Source: Rhizobiaceae bacterium (GTDB lineage: Bacteria; Pseudomonadota; Alphaproteobacteria; Rhizobiales; Rhizobiaceae). From it: a DNA stretch of 64,000 nt. Where the stretch lies: positions 62,001 through 126,000 of the forward strand of contig JAMLJD010000001.1 of assembly GCA_023953775.1 (NCBI GenBank), written 5' to 3'. The translations under genes and the position numbers were made by a program. Shown one piece after another: positions 8,074 to 17,045 of the stretch (the first letter of the stretch is position 1; each line of letters starts with the position of its first letter). The notes beneath the pieces were generated by a model. The model ran no database searches. It had not been told where the DNA came from and saw nothing but the letters and a program-made list of their open reading frames with translations.

Positions 8074-9646
8074 ATGGGGTTCAAAGGCAACCGCTTCCTC
8101 CGCGACCGCGGAGGCAATTTCGCTATCTTGACATCGCTCGCCGCCGTACCGCTGGTGCTCGGCGCCGGCATGGCGATCGACCTTCGACAATCAACGCCCG
8201 TCAGAGCGAACTGCAGCAGGCGATCGATTCCGCCGTGCTCGCCGTCGCGCGCGAAGGCAAGGATATCTCGGACAACCAGGCGCGCGCGAGATCGCCAAGC
8301 AGTTCCTGGCCGGCAACATCAACGCCAAGCTGACCGACATCGATGTCAAGCGCACCGGGTCCAAGGTCGAGGTGGTGGCCAACACGAAGGCGCGCATGGC
8401 CTTCGGTTCGCTGTTCGGCTACGCCGACTGGCCGGTTTCGGCGAACGCAACCGCGGATCTCGCCTTCACGGCCTATGAGATCGCGCTCGTGCTCGACACG
8501 ACGGGCTCGATGTATGGCGGCAAGCTGGCCTCGATGAAGGACGCCGTGCTTGGCCTGATCGACACGATGTCGGTTCAGATAACCGACGACCAGAAGCTGA
8601 AATTCGCTATGGTCCCGTTCTCGACCTTCGTCAATGTCGGCCCGCAATACGGGCCCTCTTTCAAGAAGAACGGTAAAGTCGACAGGGGCACCGGAGCGGA
8701 ATGGCTCGACCTGTACGGCAAGAGCGACATTCCCCAGCTTGAACTGAAACGGGGCGTGAGCCGCTTTGAGCTGATGCACAGCATCGGACAGGAATGGAAA
8801 GGCTGCGTCGAAACCCGAATGCCGTCGAAATATGGCGAGCACGATGTCGCCGACACGGAGCCGACGAAGACGGACAGGTCGAGTCTCTTCGTTCCGACAT
8901 TCGCGATCGACGAGCCGGACAGCAGCGGCTATCAGAACAGCTACATCGCTTCGGGCATCGATCCGCTGGACAACTCCCTCCTCGGCCAGGCGCGGAAGAT
9001 CCTGAAATACGGAGTTTTGACCCCGCTTGCCGCACTGGAGACTGAACCGACTGTCTTCACCTCGGTTGCAACCTCGATGTCCGGTTCCAAAGGACCCGGC
9101 AATGGTTGCGTAGCACAGCCTATTACGGCGCTGACAAACGACTACCGTGGCCTGAAGAGCAAAGTGAGCGCGTTGCAGGCCCAGGGTACGACCAACATTA
9201 TGGAAGGCGTCGCCTGGGGCATGCGTGTGCTTTCACCCGGCGAGCCATTCACCGAAGGCCGCGAAAACGAGCCGGGTGTCGAGAAGATCATGATCGTGCT
9301 GACCGACGGCTCCAACGTCTTCGGCAACCGCAACACCAAGCTTGGCTCCTCCTATTCGAGCTTCGGCTATCTGGTCGACGGTCGGATCGGCGTCACCGCC
9401 GGCGGTTCGTCCACCACCACGGGACTCATGAATCAGAAAACGCTCGACGCCTGCGACAACGCCAAGGCGGCCGGGATCGAGGTCTACACCATCCGGCTCG
9501 AGGAACCCGACGTCGCAACCGGCTCCATGCTGGCCGACTGCGCCACAAGCGCGGCCCACTATTTCGACACGCCGTCGCGAACCGACCTCGACAAGGTCTT
9601 CTCGAAGATCCGCGAGAACATCGTCAAACTGCGCATCTCGTCCTGA
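8074..9646 (+). pseudogene. TadE/TadG-like Flp pilus protein with von Willebrand A domain, two frameshifts
   Basis: The protein begins MGFKGNRFLRDRGGNFAI, the TadG N-terminal membrane anchor, then must change frame twice to stay readable. One base appears missing at about 8182, after which the second frame reads SELQQAIDSAVLAVAREGKD. Another appears missing at about 8281-8290 in a GCGCGCGC run, after which EIAKQFLAGNINAKL continues into the long clean frame. From about 8480 that frame has a von Willebrand A domain with the metal site DTTGS and a later IVLTDGS. TadG proteins sit in the envelope with Flp pili. No other tad genes are nearby. Two indels within 100 bases may be sequence error; the ribosome site CCGGAGG supports the 8074 start. 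Confidence 0.75.
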
Positions 9647-9669
9647 CACGGACGGTCACGAACGCATCG

Positions 9670-9698
9670 AAAGGGGCGGCCCTCGGGTCGCCCCTTTT
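9670..9698 (+). terminator. Rho-independent terminator after the TadG-like gene
   Basis: AAAGGGGCG pairs with CGCCCCTTT across a 10-base loop and the right arm ends in a T run (CCCCTTTT). It lies 24 bases after the stop of the TadG-like gene. Confidence 0.75.
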
Positions 9699-9810
9699 CG
9701 TTTCGCGCGACGCTCGGCCGACAGCGTTGTGTCAGGAGACACTCGCCGCTCGCCGCCGGAATGCGGAGGCGCCGGCCGGCAAGGCTTGACGTGGTAGCCG
9801 GACTGCATGA

Positions 9811-9828
9811 TTGTTCAACATTGAACAA
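9811..9828. promoter_or_regulatory. Perfect 18-bp palindrome before the MFS transporter gene
   Basis: TTGTTCAA-CA-TTGAACAA is a perfect 8-2-8 dyad ending two bases before the ATG at 9831. A TTGACG hexamer at 9786-9791 would put a -10 region inside the dyad, so a bound repressor (MarR or HxlR families use dyads like this) would block both polymerase and ribosome access. No regulator gene is adjacent. Confidence 0.6.
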
Positions 9829-9830
9829 GG

Positions 9831-11015
9831 ATGCCCGATGTGGATCGACGTCTTGCCTGGCTCGCCGTTGGAACGTTCGCGATAAGCACTGTCGGCTTCG
9901 CCTTCGCTGGCCTCCTGCCTTTCATCGCCCGCGACCTGGCCGGCACGGTGACGCTCGCCGGCTTCGTCGTCACGGCCTATTCGCTGGCCTATGCGATCGG
10001 GGCGCCCGTCCTGTCGGCCGCCGCCGGCACGCTGGACCGCCGTCTGCTCCTGTGCGGTGCCATGCTCGCCTTTGTCGCGGGAAATCTGGCCGCCGCCGCA
10101 AGTCCCGGCTTTGCAGCCCTGGTTGCGGCGCATGTGCTGATGGGCGCGGCGGCGGGGCTCTACGTCTCCACGGCACAGGCCGCGGCCGTCGCGCTGTCCG
10201 GTCCGGACCAGCGGGCACTTGCCATCTCCGTCGTCTTTGCCGGCACCACCTTCGCCGTCGCGCTCGGCGCCCCGCTCGGTTCCCTGATCGCCGGTCTCTG
10301 GGGCTGGCGCGGCACGTTCCTCGCGGTCGGTGTTCTGGGCATCGCCTGCGCGGCGGTTCTGTGGCTGCGCCTTCCGAAAGGGTCGCGGGGAACCCGACTT
10401 TCGCTCGGTGAACGGATGGCGGCCATCACCGGGCCTGGCGTCCTGCCGTCGCTTCTCGTGACGGTCTTCAACGTCGGCGGCGGCTTCTGTATCGTCGCCT
10501 ATCTCGGACCGTTGGCTTTCCAGGGCGCGGGTCTGCCCGAGATCGCGCTTCCCGCCATGCTTTTGACCTTCGGCGTCGGCGCCGTGATCGGCAATGCGGC
10601 CAGCGGATACCTGTCCGACCGGATCGGCGCGGCGCGCGTCGTCCTGATCGCCCTCCTGTCGGCCTTCCCGATGTGCATCGCATTCACCGCGATCATCGAA
10701 TTCGCGCCTCGAGACCTCGCCGGTCCGTTGTTGATCGCGATCATGCTGCCCTGGGGCGTCATCGGCTGGACGTTCCCGCCCGCCCAGGCGAGCTGGCTTG
10801 CGCCGCTGGCGCCCGCCGCGGCACATCTCACGCTGTCGCTCAACGTATCGGCGCTCTACATCGGCATTGCGCTCGGAACGGCTTTCGGCGGCCGCGTTCT
10901 CGAGATCGCGGAACCGGGCGCACTGCCCCTCGCCTCGATGATCTTCCCGGCATTGGCTCTGGTGTCGCTGGCCATGGCGCACCGATCCACGCGCCGCCCA
11001 CGCCCGGCGGAGTGA
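9831..11015 (+). CDS. MFS transporter, drug/arabinose-efflux type
   Basis: This 394-residue inner-membrane carrier has about 12 hydrophobic segments. The motif-A-like loop between segments 2 and 3 reads SAAAGTLDRRLLL, and the segment-5 region reads GTTFAVALGAPLGSLIAGLWGWR, typical of proton-driven efflux pumps of the AraJ/YdhP group. The substrate is unknown. The ATG at 9831 has no room for a ribosome site; an in-frame GTG at 9840 (MDRRLAWL) is nine bases after AACAAGG and may be the true start. The palindrome just upstream suggests repression. It is convergent with carA, four bases apart. Confidence 0.85.
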   Translation: MPDVDRRLAWLAVGTFAISTVGFAFAGLLPFIARDLAGTVTLAGFVVTAYSLAYAIGAPVLSAAAGTLDRRLLLCGAMLAFVAGNLAAAASPGFAALVAAHVLMGAAAGLYVSTAQAAAVALSGPDQRALAISVVFAGTTFAVALGAPLGSLIAGLWGWRGTFLAVGVLGIACAAVLWLRLPKGSRGTRLSLGERMAAITGPGVLPSLLVTVFNVGGGFCIVAYLGPLAFQGAGLPEIALPAMLLTFGVGAVIGNAASGYLSDRIGAARVVLIALLSAFPMCIAFTAIIEFAPRDLAGPLLIAIMLPWGVIGWTFPPAQASWLAPLAPAAAHLTLSLNVSALYIGIALGTAFGGRVLEIAEPGALPLASMIFPALALVSLAMAHRSTRRPRPAE

Positions 11016-11019
11016 ACCC

Positions 11020-12223
11020 TTACCGTTCTGCGAGCGCCGGCTCGCCCTTGCGCGCGCGCACCATGTTGGCGAAGCGCCGGAACAGATAGTGCGAATCCTG
11101 CGGCCCCGGCGACGCTTCGGGGTGATGCTGGACCGAGAAGACCGGCTTGCCGGCGAGCGCGATGCCGCAATTCGACCCGTCGAACAGCGACACATGGGTC
11201 TCGGTCACGCCGTCGGGCAACGACGCTCCCGTCGACGGCGAAGCCGTGGTTCATCGATACGATCTCGACCTTGCCGGTGGTGTGATCCTTGACCGGATGG
11301 TTCGCGCCGTGATGGCCCTGGTGCATTTTCACGGTGCGGCCACCGAGTGCCAGCGCCAGCATCTGGTGTCCCAGGCAGATGCCGAAGATCGGGATGCCGG
11401 TCGCAAGCAGCGCCTGGATAACGGGAACCGCATAGTCGCCCGTCGCCGCCGGGTCGCCTGGACCGTTCGACAGGAAGATGCCGTCCGGCTCGTGCGCGAG
11501 GATCTCGTCTGCCGAGGCGGTGGCGGGCACGATGGTGATCTTGGCGCCCAGCCCTGCGAGCAGCCTGAGGATGTTCCGCTTGATGCCATAGTCGACCACG
11601 ACGATGTTCATCGCCGCGCCGTCGCCGGCGCCGTAGCCTTCGTTCCAGACCCACGGCGTCTCGGTCCAGTTCGCCGTCTGGCCGGTCGTGACCTCCTTGG
11701 CGAGGTCGAGCCCGACCAGGCCGCTCCATGCCTTGGCTTCGGCCTTCAGCGCCTCGACATCGAACACGCCGTCCGGTGCATGCGCGATCACCGCGTTCGG
11801 CGCGCCCTTCTCGCGGATCAGTGCCGTCAGCGCCCGCGTATCGATGCCCGACAGCGCGACCACGCCGCGCCGCTTCAGCCACGCGTCGAGATGGCCGCCG
11901 GAGCGGTAGTTGGACGGATCGGTGATGTCGGCGCGGAACACCGCACCCACTGCGCCGGCGCGCGCGGCCGGCGTCAGGTCCTCGATGTCCTCGTCATTTG
12001 CCCCGACATTGCCGATATGCGGAAAGGTGAAGGTGACGATCTGGCCGGCATAGGACGGGTCGGTGAGGATCTCCTGATAGCCCGTCAGCGCGGTGTTGAA
12101 GCACACTTCGCCGACCGCCTTGCCGGTCGCGCCCAGCCCGCGGCCTTCCATGACGGTCCCGTCGGCCAGAACGAGGATCGCGGTCGCCTTCGCGGCGCCC
12201 CATGGCGCGGTTCCGGTGGTCAT
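11020..12223 (-). CDS. carA: Carbamoyl-phosphate synthase small (glutaminase) subunit, one frameshift
   Basis: CarA hydrolyses glutamine to supply ammonia to CarB for carbamoyl phosphate, which feeds arginine and pyrimidine synthesis. From the ATG at 12223 (AAGGAAGAGA upstream) the frame shows the small-subunit N-domain and then the class I amidotransferase with [13 protein letters not shown] and the nucleophile Cys in FGICLGHQ. At about 11222-11232 the frame breaks after NHGFAVDG; one extra base there restores [20 protein letters not shown] and the His-Glu pair of [10 protein letters not shown] to the stop at 11020. The gene is otherwise complete. A single insertion in a gene of this importance is more likely a sequence error than true loss. 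carB lies 41 kb away. Confidence 0.9.
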
Positions 12224-12509
12224 GTTCAGGTCTCTTCCTTGTGATCGGGCGCTGTCTTGAAAGGCTCCGCGACACACCACATATCGCGCCGAACGGCACG
12301 GCGCGGGTCTGGAACCCACCCGCCGAAGCCACGTTTGATGCCCTTGCAGGACGCGGAAAATAGGCGAATGGCCGCGCCGGGTCAATGACCCTCGGCCTGG
12401 TCGCCAGCATATCCAAAATCCAGCAATAACAATCGCTTACCGGAAAAGAAACGGTTTGCGCCGGGAACCGACCGGCGCTATTGTGCGTTCCGGGACGGGA
12501 GATGCCTCA

Positions 12510-12959
12510 ATGCGCGAGAAGATCGCTCAGGCCTTGAAAGAGTCGCTCAGGAACCAGGACAAGCGCCGCACCGCGACGCTGCGTCTGATCCAGGCGGCCA
12601 TCGCGGACCGCGACATCGCGCATCGCGGCGCCGGCAAGGATCCCGTGACTCCCGAGGAGATCATGTTGATCCTCGTCAAGATGATCAAGCAGCGCGAGGA
12701 ATCGGCGAAAGCGTTCGAGGAAGGCAACCGGCTTGAGCTCGCCGACCAGGAGCGCGAGGAGATTTGTGTGATCTCCGATTTCTTGCCGCGCCAGCTTGCC
12801 GAGGACGACGTTCGCCAGGCATGCGCCCAGGTGGTCGACGAGGTCGGCGCCGAGGGCCTGCGCGACATGGGCCGCTGCATGAACGCGCTCAAGCAGAAAT
12901 TCCCTGGCCGCATGGACTTCGGCAAGGCGAGCGGCATCGTCAAGGGCATGCTGCGTTAG
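12510..12959 (+). CDS. GatB/YqeY domain protein
   Basis: This 149-residue, highly charged helical protein begins MREKIAQALKESLRNQDK and ends KASGIVKGMLR, the YqeY layout that resembles the tRNA-binding tail domain of GatB. The family may act on tRNA or translation, but its role is not settled. The start follows GGGACGGGAG. It is divergent from carA (286-base gap), an order I recall from other Hyphomicrobiales, where dnaG and rpoD lie nearby as they do here. Confidence 0.88.
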   Translation: MREKIAQALKESLRNQDKRRTATLRLIQAAIADRDIAHRGAGKDPVTPEEIMLILVKMIKQREESAKAFEEGNRLELADQEREEICVISDFLPRQLAEDDVRQACAQVVDEVGAEGLRDMGRCMNALKQKFPGRMDFGKASGIVKGMLR

Positions 12960-12971
12960 GGTAGCCTGCGG

Positions 12972-13385
12972 CTATGCTTTGCGCGTCTTCGGACGCTTTT
13001 TCTTCGACAGGTTCAGATCGATGGCGGCGCGCACCAGCGCCGCCAGCGCCGTCTTGTCGGGGCGCTCGCCTTCAAAGATGTCGATGGCACGTCGCACGTT
13101 GCCGTCCAGGCTTGAATTGAACAGCCCGGCCGGATCGTCGAGTGCCGCGCCCTTGGCGAAGGTCAGCTTGACCTTGTCCTTGTAGGTTTCGCCGGTACAG
13201 ATGATGCCGTCGCGCTCCCACACCGGGACGCCGCGCCATTTCCACTCCTCCACGATTTCCGGATCGCTCCCGCGGATGATGTCGCGGACCCAAGCCAGCG
13301 TCTCGCCGCGCCAGTCGCCCAGCTCGGCGATCCGCGCGTCGATGTGGTCCGATGGGGTCTGCCCGTTTTCGGCATTCTTGTTCAT
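12972..13385 (-). CDS. DUF1801 domain protein (copy 1)
   Basis: This 137-residue cytoplasmic protein begins MNKNAENGQTPSDHIDARI. It contains the DUF1801/YdhG-like core with EEWKWRGVPVWERDGIIC and a Lys-rich tail (LSKKKRPKTRKA). The start at 13385 follows GCAGGAGCAAGGG. It is last in a minus-strand cluster led by an ArsR regulator and lies next to a second DUF1801 gene. Such genes often accompany ArsR/SRPBCC pairs, but their biochemical role is unknown. Confidence 0.78.
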   Translation of the reverse strand: MNKNAENGQTPSDHIDARIAELGDWRGETLAWVRDIIRGSDPEIVEEWKWRGVPVWERDGIICTGETYKDKVKLTFAKGAALDDPAGLFNSSLDGNVRRAIDIFEGERPDKTALAALVRAAIDLNLSKKKRPKTRKA

Positions 13386-13416
13386 GTCTAGCCCTTGCTC
13401 CTGCACCGGCACCCGG

Positions 13417-13833
13417 TCACATCCGCATGCCGGGAAGTTCGCTCGCCTGCCGTACCCAGTCCGCGAAACGCGCGTCGTCGAAGTCTTCGTCCTCGTGGAT
13501 GTGGAGATAGCGGACCTCGTCGTGCTTGGAGGCAACCGGCGGCACCGGATCGAGCGCGGCACCGCGAAAGAACCCCACCTTCACGTATCGCGTAAAGCAA
13601 TGAAAGCTGAGGAACCATGCGCCGATTTCCATCCCGTAGAAGGGCGAGTTCCAGCGCACGGCCTTCTGTACTTCGGGAACGGTCGTGCCGATCAGCGTGT
13701 CCAGACGCCGCCCGACGTCGCGCTTCCAGCCCGGCATCGCGGCGATGTAGTCCTGCACCGGCTTGTCGCCGTCGCCCTTCGGGATTTGCGGATTGCCGCC
13801 CGACAGAAGCTTCGGCTTGGAGGTCTTCGCCAT
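13417..13833 (-). CDS. DUF1801 domain protein (copy 2)
   Basis: This 138-residue protein begins MAKTSKPKLLSGGNPQIPKG and contains YIAAMPGWKRDVGRRLD, AVRWNSPFYG and FHCFTRYVKVGFFRG, the DUF1801 signatures. It is only distantly similar to the neighbouring copy, so this is not a recent duplication. The gene starts 7 bases after the stop of the small membrane protein and 31 bases before the other DUF1801 gene, consistent with one ArsR-led operon. Confidence 0.78.
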   Translation of the reverse strand: MAKTSKPKLLSGGNPQIPKGDGDKPVQDYIAAMPGWKRDVGRRLDTLIGTTVPEVQKAVRWNSPFYGMEIGAWFLSFHCFTRYVKVGFFRGAALDPVPPVASKHDEVRYLHIHEDEDFDDARFADWVRQASELPGMRM

Positions 13834-13840
13834 CTGCCGC

Positions 13841-14053
13841 TCACCTTGGCTCAGGCGGCCGCCGCAAATAGGGCAGCGCGAACATGTAGAGCCCGGTCGG
13901 CAGCAGCAGGAACAGTGGGCCCAGCGCCAGCAGGTAGACCCAGAACGGCGGCTCGATGGCCATCGCCGCGACGATCGCATTGACGACGAACCCGGCCGTG
14001 AAGGCGACCGAGAGCCAGCGGTGCGACTGGCGTATCGAGTTGCTCAGGTTCAT
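13841..14053 (-). CDS. Small two-segment membrane protein
   Basis: This 70-residue protein has two hydrophobic segments (WLSVAFTAGFVVNAIVAAMA and YLLALGPLFLLLPTGLYMF) separated by a short loop and a basic tail. Its ATG overlaps the stop of the SRPBCC gene as ATGA (14050-14053), so it is probably translationally coupled. I do not recognise a named family; it sits in the inner membrane and is encoded with an ArsR-SRPBCC pair. Confidence 0.75.
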   Translation of the reverse strand: MNLSNSIRQSHRWLSVAFTAGFVVNAIVAAMAIEPPFWVYLLALGPLFLLLPTGLYMFALPYLRRPPEPR

Positions 14054-14505
14054 GCTTGTTTCTCCGTGTCGGACGGTCCGCTTCGGCCCGGATCCTGGTT
14101 GGGTCCGTCCAGCATGCGCTCCATCGCATCGAGGTATCGCGGCCAGCCGACGCTGGCGCCGCGGAAATAGGGTTCCTGGTCGGTGCGGAAGCCGGCCTGT
14201 TCCATACGCAGGCGGGTTCCCCTCGCCGTCGGCGTCAGCGTCCAGGTGACCACGCTTCTCAGGTCTTTCGTGTCCCAGCTGTAGGATAGCGAGCGGTTCG
14301 GCTCGATCTCCCGGACCTCGCAGTCGACACGGCCCCAGTCCGCGCTCATCGTGAACCGCCGGCCCGGCTCCGCCTCGAAGGTCGTGGTCATCAGCCACTC
14401 GCCGATCAGATGCGGCAGCGTCAGCGCGCGCCAGATCCGGTCCGGCGGATGCGTCAGTTCCCGCTCTACGATCACCGAGCGCGTTGCGTTGTCGGCCGCC
14501 GTCAT
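14050..14505 (-). CDS. SRPBCC (AHSA1/START-like) domain protein
   Basis: This 151-residue protein has the pattern VIVERELTHPPDRIWRALT, LIGEWLMTTTFEAEPGRRF and a final helix GWPRYLDAMERMLDG, typical of the AHSA1-type SRPBCC hydrophobic-pocket fold. The ligand is unknown. It overlaps the ArsR gene at its start (ATGA, 14502-14505) and the membrane gene at its end (ATGA, 14050-14053). ArsR-SRPBCC pairs are very common in Proteobacteria; the regulator is thought to control its SRPBCC partner. Confidence 0.88.
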   Translation of the reverse strand: MTAADNATRSVIVERELTHPPDRIWRALTLPHLIGEWLMTTTFEAEPGRRFTMSADWGRVDCEVREIEPNRSLSYSWDTKDLRSVVTWTLTPTARGTRLRMEQAGFRTDQEPYFRGASVGWPRYLDAMERMLDGPNQDPGRSGPSDTEKQA

Positions 14506-14825
14506 TGGTCCATCCGGTCGAGCAGGTTTTCGAGCGCGTCGAAGCGGCGCTGCCAGAAGCCGGCCATCTCCTGTGTCCAGTCCGCAAGCGGCGACAGCGC
14601 CTCGACACGCGCGCCGTAATGGATGTTCCGGCCGTCCTGGCGTCCGTGGATCAGGCCCGCGCGCTTCAGCACCGCGAGGTGCTTCGACACCGCCGGTTGC
14701 GAAACCCCCGACCCCGACGTCAACGCGCCGACGGTCTGATCGCCGTCGCGGCACAGCCGCTCGAACAGCGCCAGCCGGGTCGGATCCCCGAGCGCCCTGA
14801 ACAGAATGTCTGGCGGCTGATCCAT
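14502..14825 (-). CDS. ArsR family transcriptional regulator
   Basis: This 107-residue winged-helix regulator begins MDQPPDILFRALGDPTRL and has the recognition region SGVSQPAVSKHLAVLKRAGLI. It lacks the ELCVCDL-type metal-binding Cys motif of ArsR, so it is of the non-metal SRPBCC-associated group. It is first in a five-gene minus-strand operon with two ATGA overlaps. A dyad lies 7-26 bases upstream of its start, so autorepression is likely. Confidence 0.9.
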   Translation of the reverse strand: MDQPPDILFRALGDPTRLALFERLCRDGDQTVGALTSGSGVSQPAVSKHLAVLKRAGLIHGRQDGRNIHYGARVEALSPLADWTQEMAGFWQRRFDALENLLDRMDQ

Positions 14826-14831
14826 GCTTAC

Positions 14832-14851
14832 CCATAGCCTGTTGGTTATGG
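14832..14851. promoter_or_regulatory. Operator-like dyad upstream of arsR
   Basis: CCATAGCC-N4-GGTTATGG is a dyad with one mismatched pair just upstream of the ArsR start. A weaker relative (CTATAAC ... GCTATGG) follows at about 14858-14876. Both fit ArsR-type autorepression sites in position and form. Confidence 0.6.
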
Positions 14852-14899
14852 AAATCCTATAACCATTCAGCTATGGGTCAGTCAACCCGGCGGCTGCCC

Positions 14900-16564
14900 T
14901 CAGCCGAGCGACGTCAGCCGCGAGCCGCGCAGCATGCCGTTTTCCTCGAGCACCGGGTAGGCGATCGAGGCGAGCAGCGAGTTGATCTGCTTGAGGTCGC
15001 GTATCGTGTCGAGATGGATCGAGCTGGTCTCGACGCTCTGTTCCGTGCCGACCCGCAGTCGCCCGAAATGGCGCTCGCTCATCACCTTCTCGAGTTCGCG
15101 CAGCCGCTCCTTCTCCTGCATCAGCCGGAAGGCGGTGTCGCGGTTCCGGCTTACCAGCACGTTGAAGGCCAGCCGCGCGTTGGACAGGACACAGCCGTGG
15201 AAATCGCGCAGCTCCGTCCATCCCTCATTGGTGAACGCCAGCCGCCGGTCGCGCTTCTTCTGCACCTGTACCAGAAGGTTGCGCACCACGATGTCGCCGA
15301 CCTGTTCGAGCTTGACGCAGGCGCCGAGCAGTTCCTGGCAGCGCAGGGCCTCCGCCTCCGTCATGCCGCGCGTCGTGATCTTCGCGAGATAGAGCTTGAT
15401 CGCCGCGTGCCGCCGGTCGACACGGTCATCGAGGGCGGCCAGCGCCGATATCTCGGTCTTCTCGGCCTTTTCGTAGAGGCCGATCACGTCGGTCAGCATG
15501 CGTTCGATGATCTCGCAGATCGCCACCGTTTCGCGGGTCGCATTGGCGAGCGCCAGCGACGGCGTGTCGAGCACGCTGTGGTCGAGTGCGCTGACTTCCG
15601 AAAGCGCAATGGCCTGCTCTGCGGTCGGTTCGTCGGCGGGCAATACCGAGCGAATTGCCCTGTACACCGGCCCGGCAAGGAAAAGCCCGACAAGCGCCAG
15701 CGCGATGTTGAAGGCGAGATGCCCGTGGATGATCTGCGTCGGCGCGTCGTGTCCCAGCACGGCCACCGGTGGCGAGGCCAGCATGAAACAGCCAAGCGCC
15801 ACGACCGCACCAGCCCCGCGTATCGCCAGATTGCCGAGCGGGACGGCCCGCCCGGCTGGCCGCATCGAGCGCGAAAGCATCGCCGCGATCAGCGCGCCGC
15901 CGAGATTGGCGCCAAGCATCATCACGATGCCGAGTTCGGCCGGCATCAGACCGCGGCTGGCCAGCGCGGCGATCAGCAGGATCGCCGCGACGCTCGAGTG
16001 GAACAGCCACGTCGTCACCGCCGCGATCAGGAAGGCCGTCACCGGATCGCCCGACAGGTAGTTGACGATGACCGGCAGCAATTCGCTGCCCCGCAGCGGC
16101 TCCGACGCCTCGCCGATCAGCCGCAGCGACAAAAGCAAAAGCCCGATGCCGACGATGATCCGCCCGGCCTGCCGCCAGCCGCGCCGTTCGGTGGACAGGA
16201 AGATCGCGGTGCCGGCGAAAAGGCTGATCGGCACGAGAATCTCGAGATCGAAGCTCAACAGCCGCACGACCAGCGCCGAGCCGACATCCGCGCCGAGCAC
16301 CGCCACCAGGGCAGACGCACCGCCGACGAAGCCGGAACCGGCGAACGAGCCGACCAGCAGGCTCACCGCCGTGGCACTCTGCAACGCGACGGCAAGGCCG
16401 AGGCCGGCCAGCAGCGCCCCGACCGGATTGCCGAGCGTCTTGCGCAGCCCGTCGCCCAGCGTGTCGCCGAAAGCCCGTTCCACGCCGGTTCGCACCATCC
16501 GCGTCGCCCACAGGAGCAGGGCCACGGCACCGGCAAGATGAAGCAGGACCAGCGTACCGGTCAT
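14900..16564 (-). CDS. Na/Pi cotransporter family protein with PhoU-like tail
   Basis: This 554-residue inner-membrane protein has about eight hydrophobic segments in the first 330 residues with the repeated substrate motif of NptA-type carriers (ALQSATAVSLLVGSF near residue 60 and a second copy around LFHSSVAAILLIA near 185). A long helical C-terminal part (about 340-554) resembles PhoU. The family imports phosphate with sodium or regulates phosphate uptake. The ATG at 16564 gives MTGTLVLLHLAG. It is followed, convergent to nothing, by the ArsR operon promoter region. Confidence 0.9.
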   Translation of the reverse strand: MTGTLVLLHLAGAVALLLWATRMVRTGVERAFGDTLGDGLRKTLGNPVGALLAGLGLAVALQSATAVSLLVGSFAGSGFVGGASALVAVLGADVGSALVVRLLSFDLEILVPISLFAGTAIFLSTERRGWRQAGRIIVGIGLLLLSLRLIGEASEPLRGSELLPVIVNYLSGDPVTAFLIAAVTTWLFHSSVAAILLIAALASRGLMPAELGIVMMLGANLGGALIAAMLSRSMRPAGRAVPLGNLAIRGAGAVVALGCFMLASPPVAVLGHDAPTQIIHGHLAFNIALALVGLFLAGPVYRAIRSVLPADEPTAEQAIALSEVSALDHSVLDTPSLALANATRETVAICEIIERMLTDVIGLYEKAEKTEISALAALDDRVDRRHAAIKLYLAKITTRGMTEAEALRCQELLGACVKLEQVGDIVVRNLLVQVQKKRDRRLAFTNEGWTELRDFHGCVLSNARLAFNVLVSRNRDTAFRLMQEKERLRELEKVMSERHFGRLRVGTEQSVETSSIHLDTIRDLKQINSLLASIAYPVLEENGMLRGSRLTSLG

Positions 16565-16724
16565 GGCCGGCCCGTTCCCGATATGGTGATTCTCGAATGC
16601 AACATGATCGATAGATAGCTGGAAACCCGCGGATTTCCAAAGGATTTCGTATTAGCCGGGTAATGAAATTCAAGGCCCCTGCGCAGAATGTGCGATGCTT
16701 TTGGCGGATACCCTAGGGCGGCCT

Positions 16725-17045
16725 CTATCTCGACCTCTCGCGCATGTAATGCTTCAGAACCGCGTTGATACGAGTCTGATAGCCCTTGCCTTGCGCCTTG
16801 AAGAAATCGACCACGTCCTTGTCGAGACGGATTGAGATTGCCTGCTTCTCCGACGGCTGCACGATCTCCGCGTTCGACCAGTCAATGTCGAGCAAATCGG
16901 ACCAGTCGGGATCGCTACGCATCTGCGTTTCGATCTCCGCATCAGAAACTGTGTCGAGACGATCCCAATCCGTCTTGGTCTCGCCGCGCGCCACACGCTC
17001 ACGAATCTCGCTCGCCGAATACTTGGCGAAATTTTTTCTGCTCAT
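16725..17045 (-). CDS. brnA: BrnA-like antitoxin
   Basis: This 106-residue protein has a C-terminal ribbon-helix-helix (ISIRLDKDVVDFFKAQGKG then YQTRINAVLKHYM), the BrnA layout. BrnA binds BrnT, neutralises it, and represses the operon. Its start lies inside the brnT gene (47-base overlap), the usual toxin-first arrangement in this system. It is the downstream gene of the pair. Confidence 0.88.
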   Translation of the reverse strand: MSRKNFAKYSASEIRERVARGETKTDWDRLDTVSDAEIETQMRSDPDWSDLLDIDWSNAEIVQPSEKQAISIRLDKDVVDFFKAQGKGYQTRINAVLKHYMRERSR

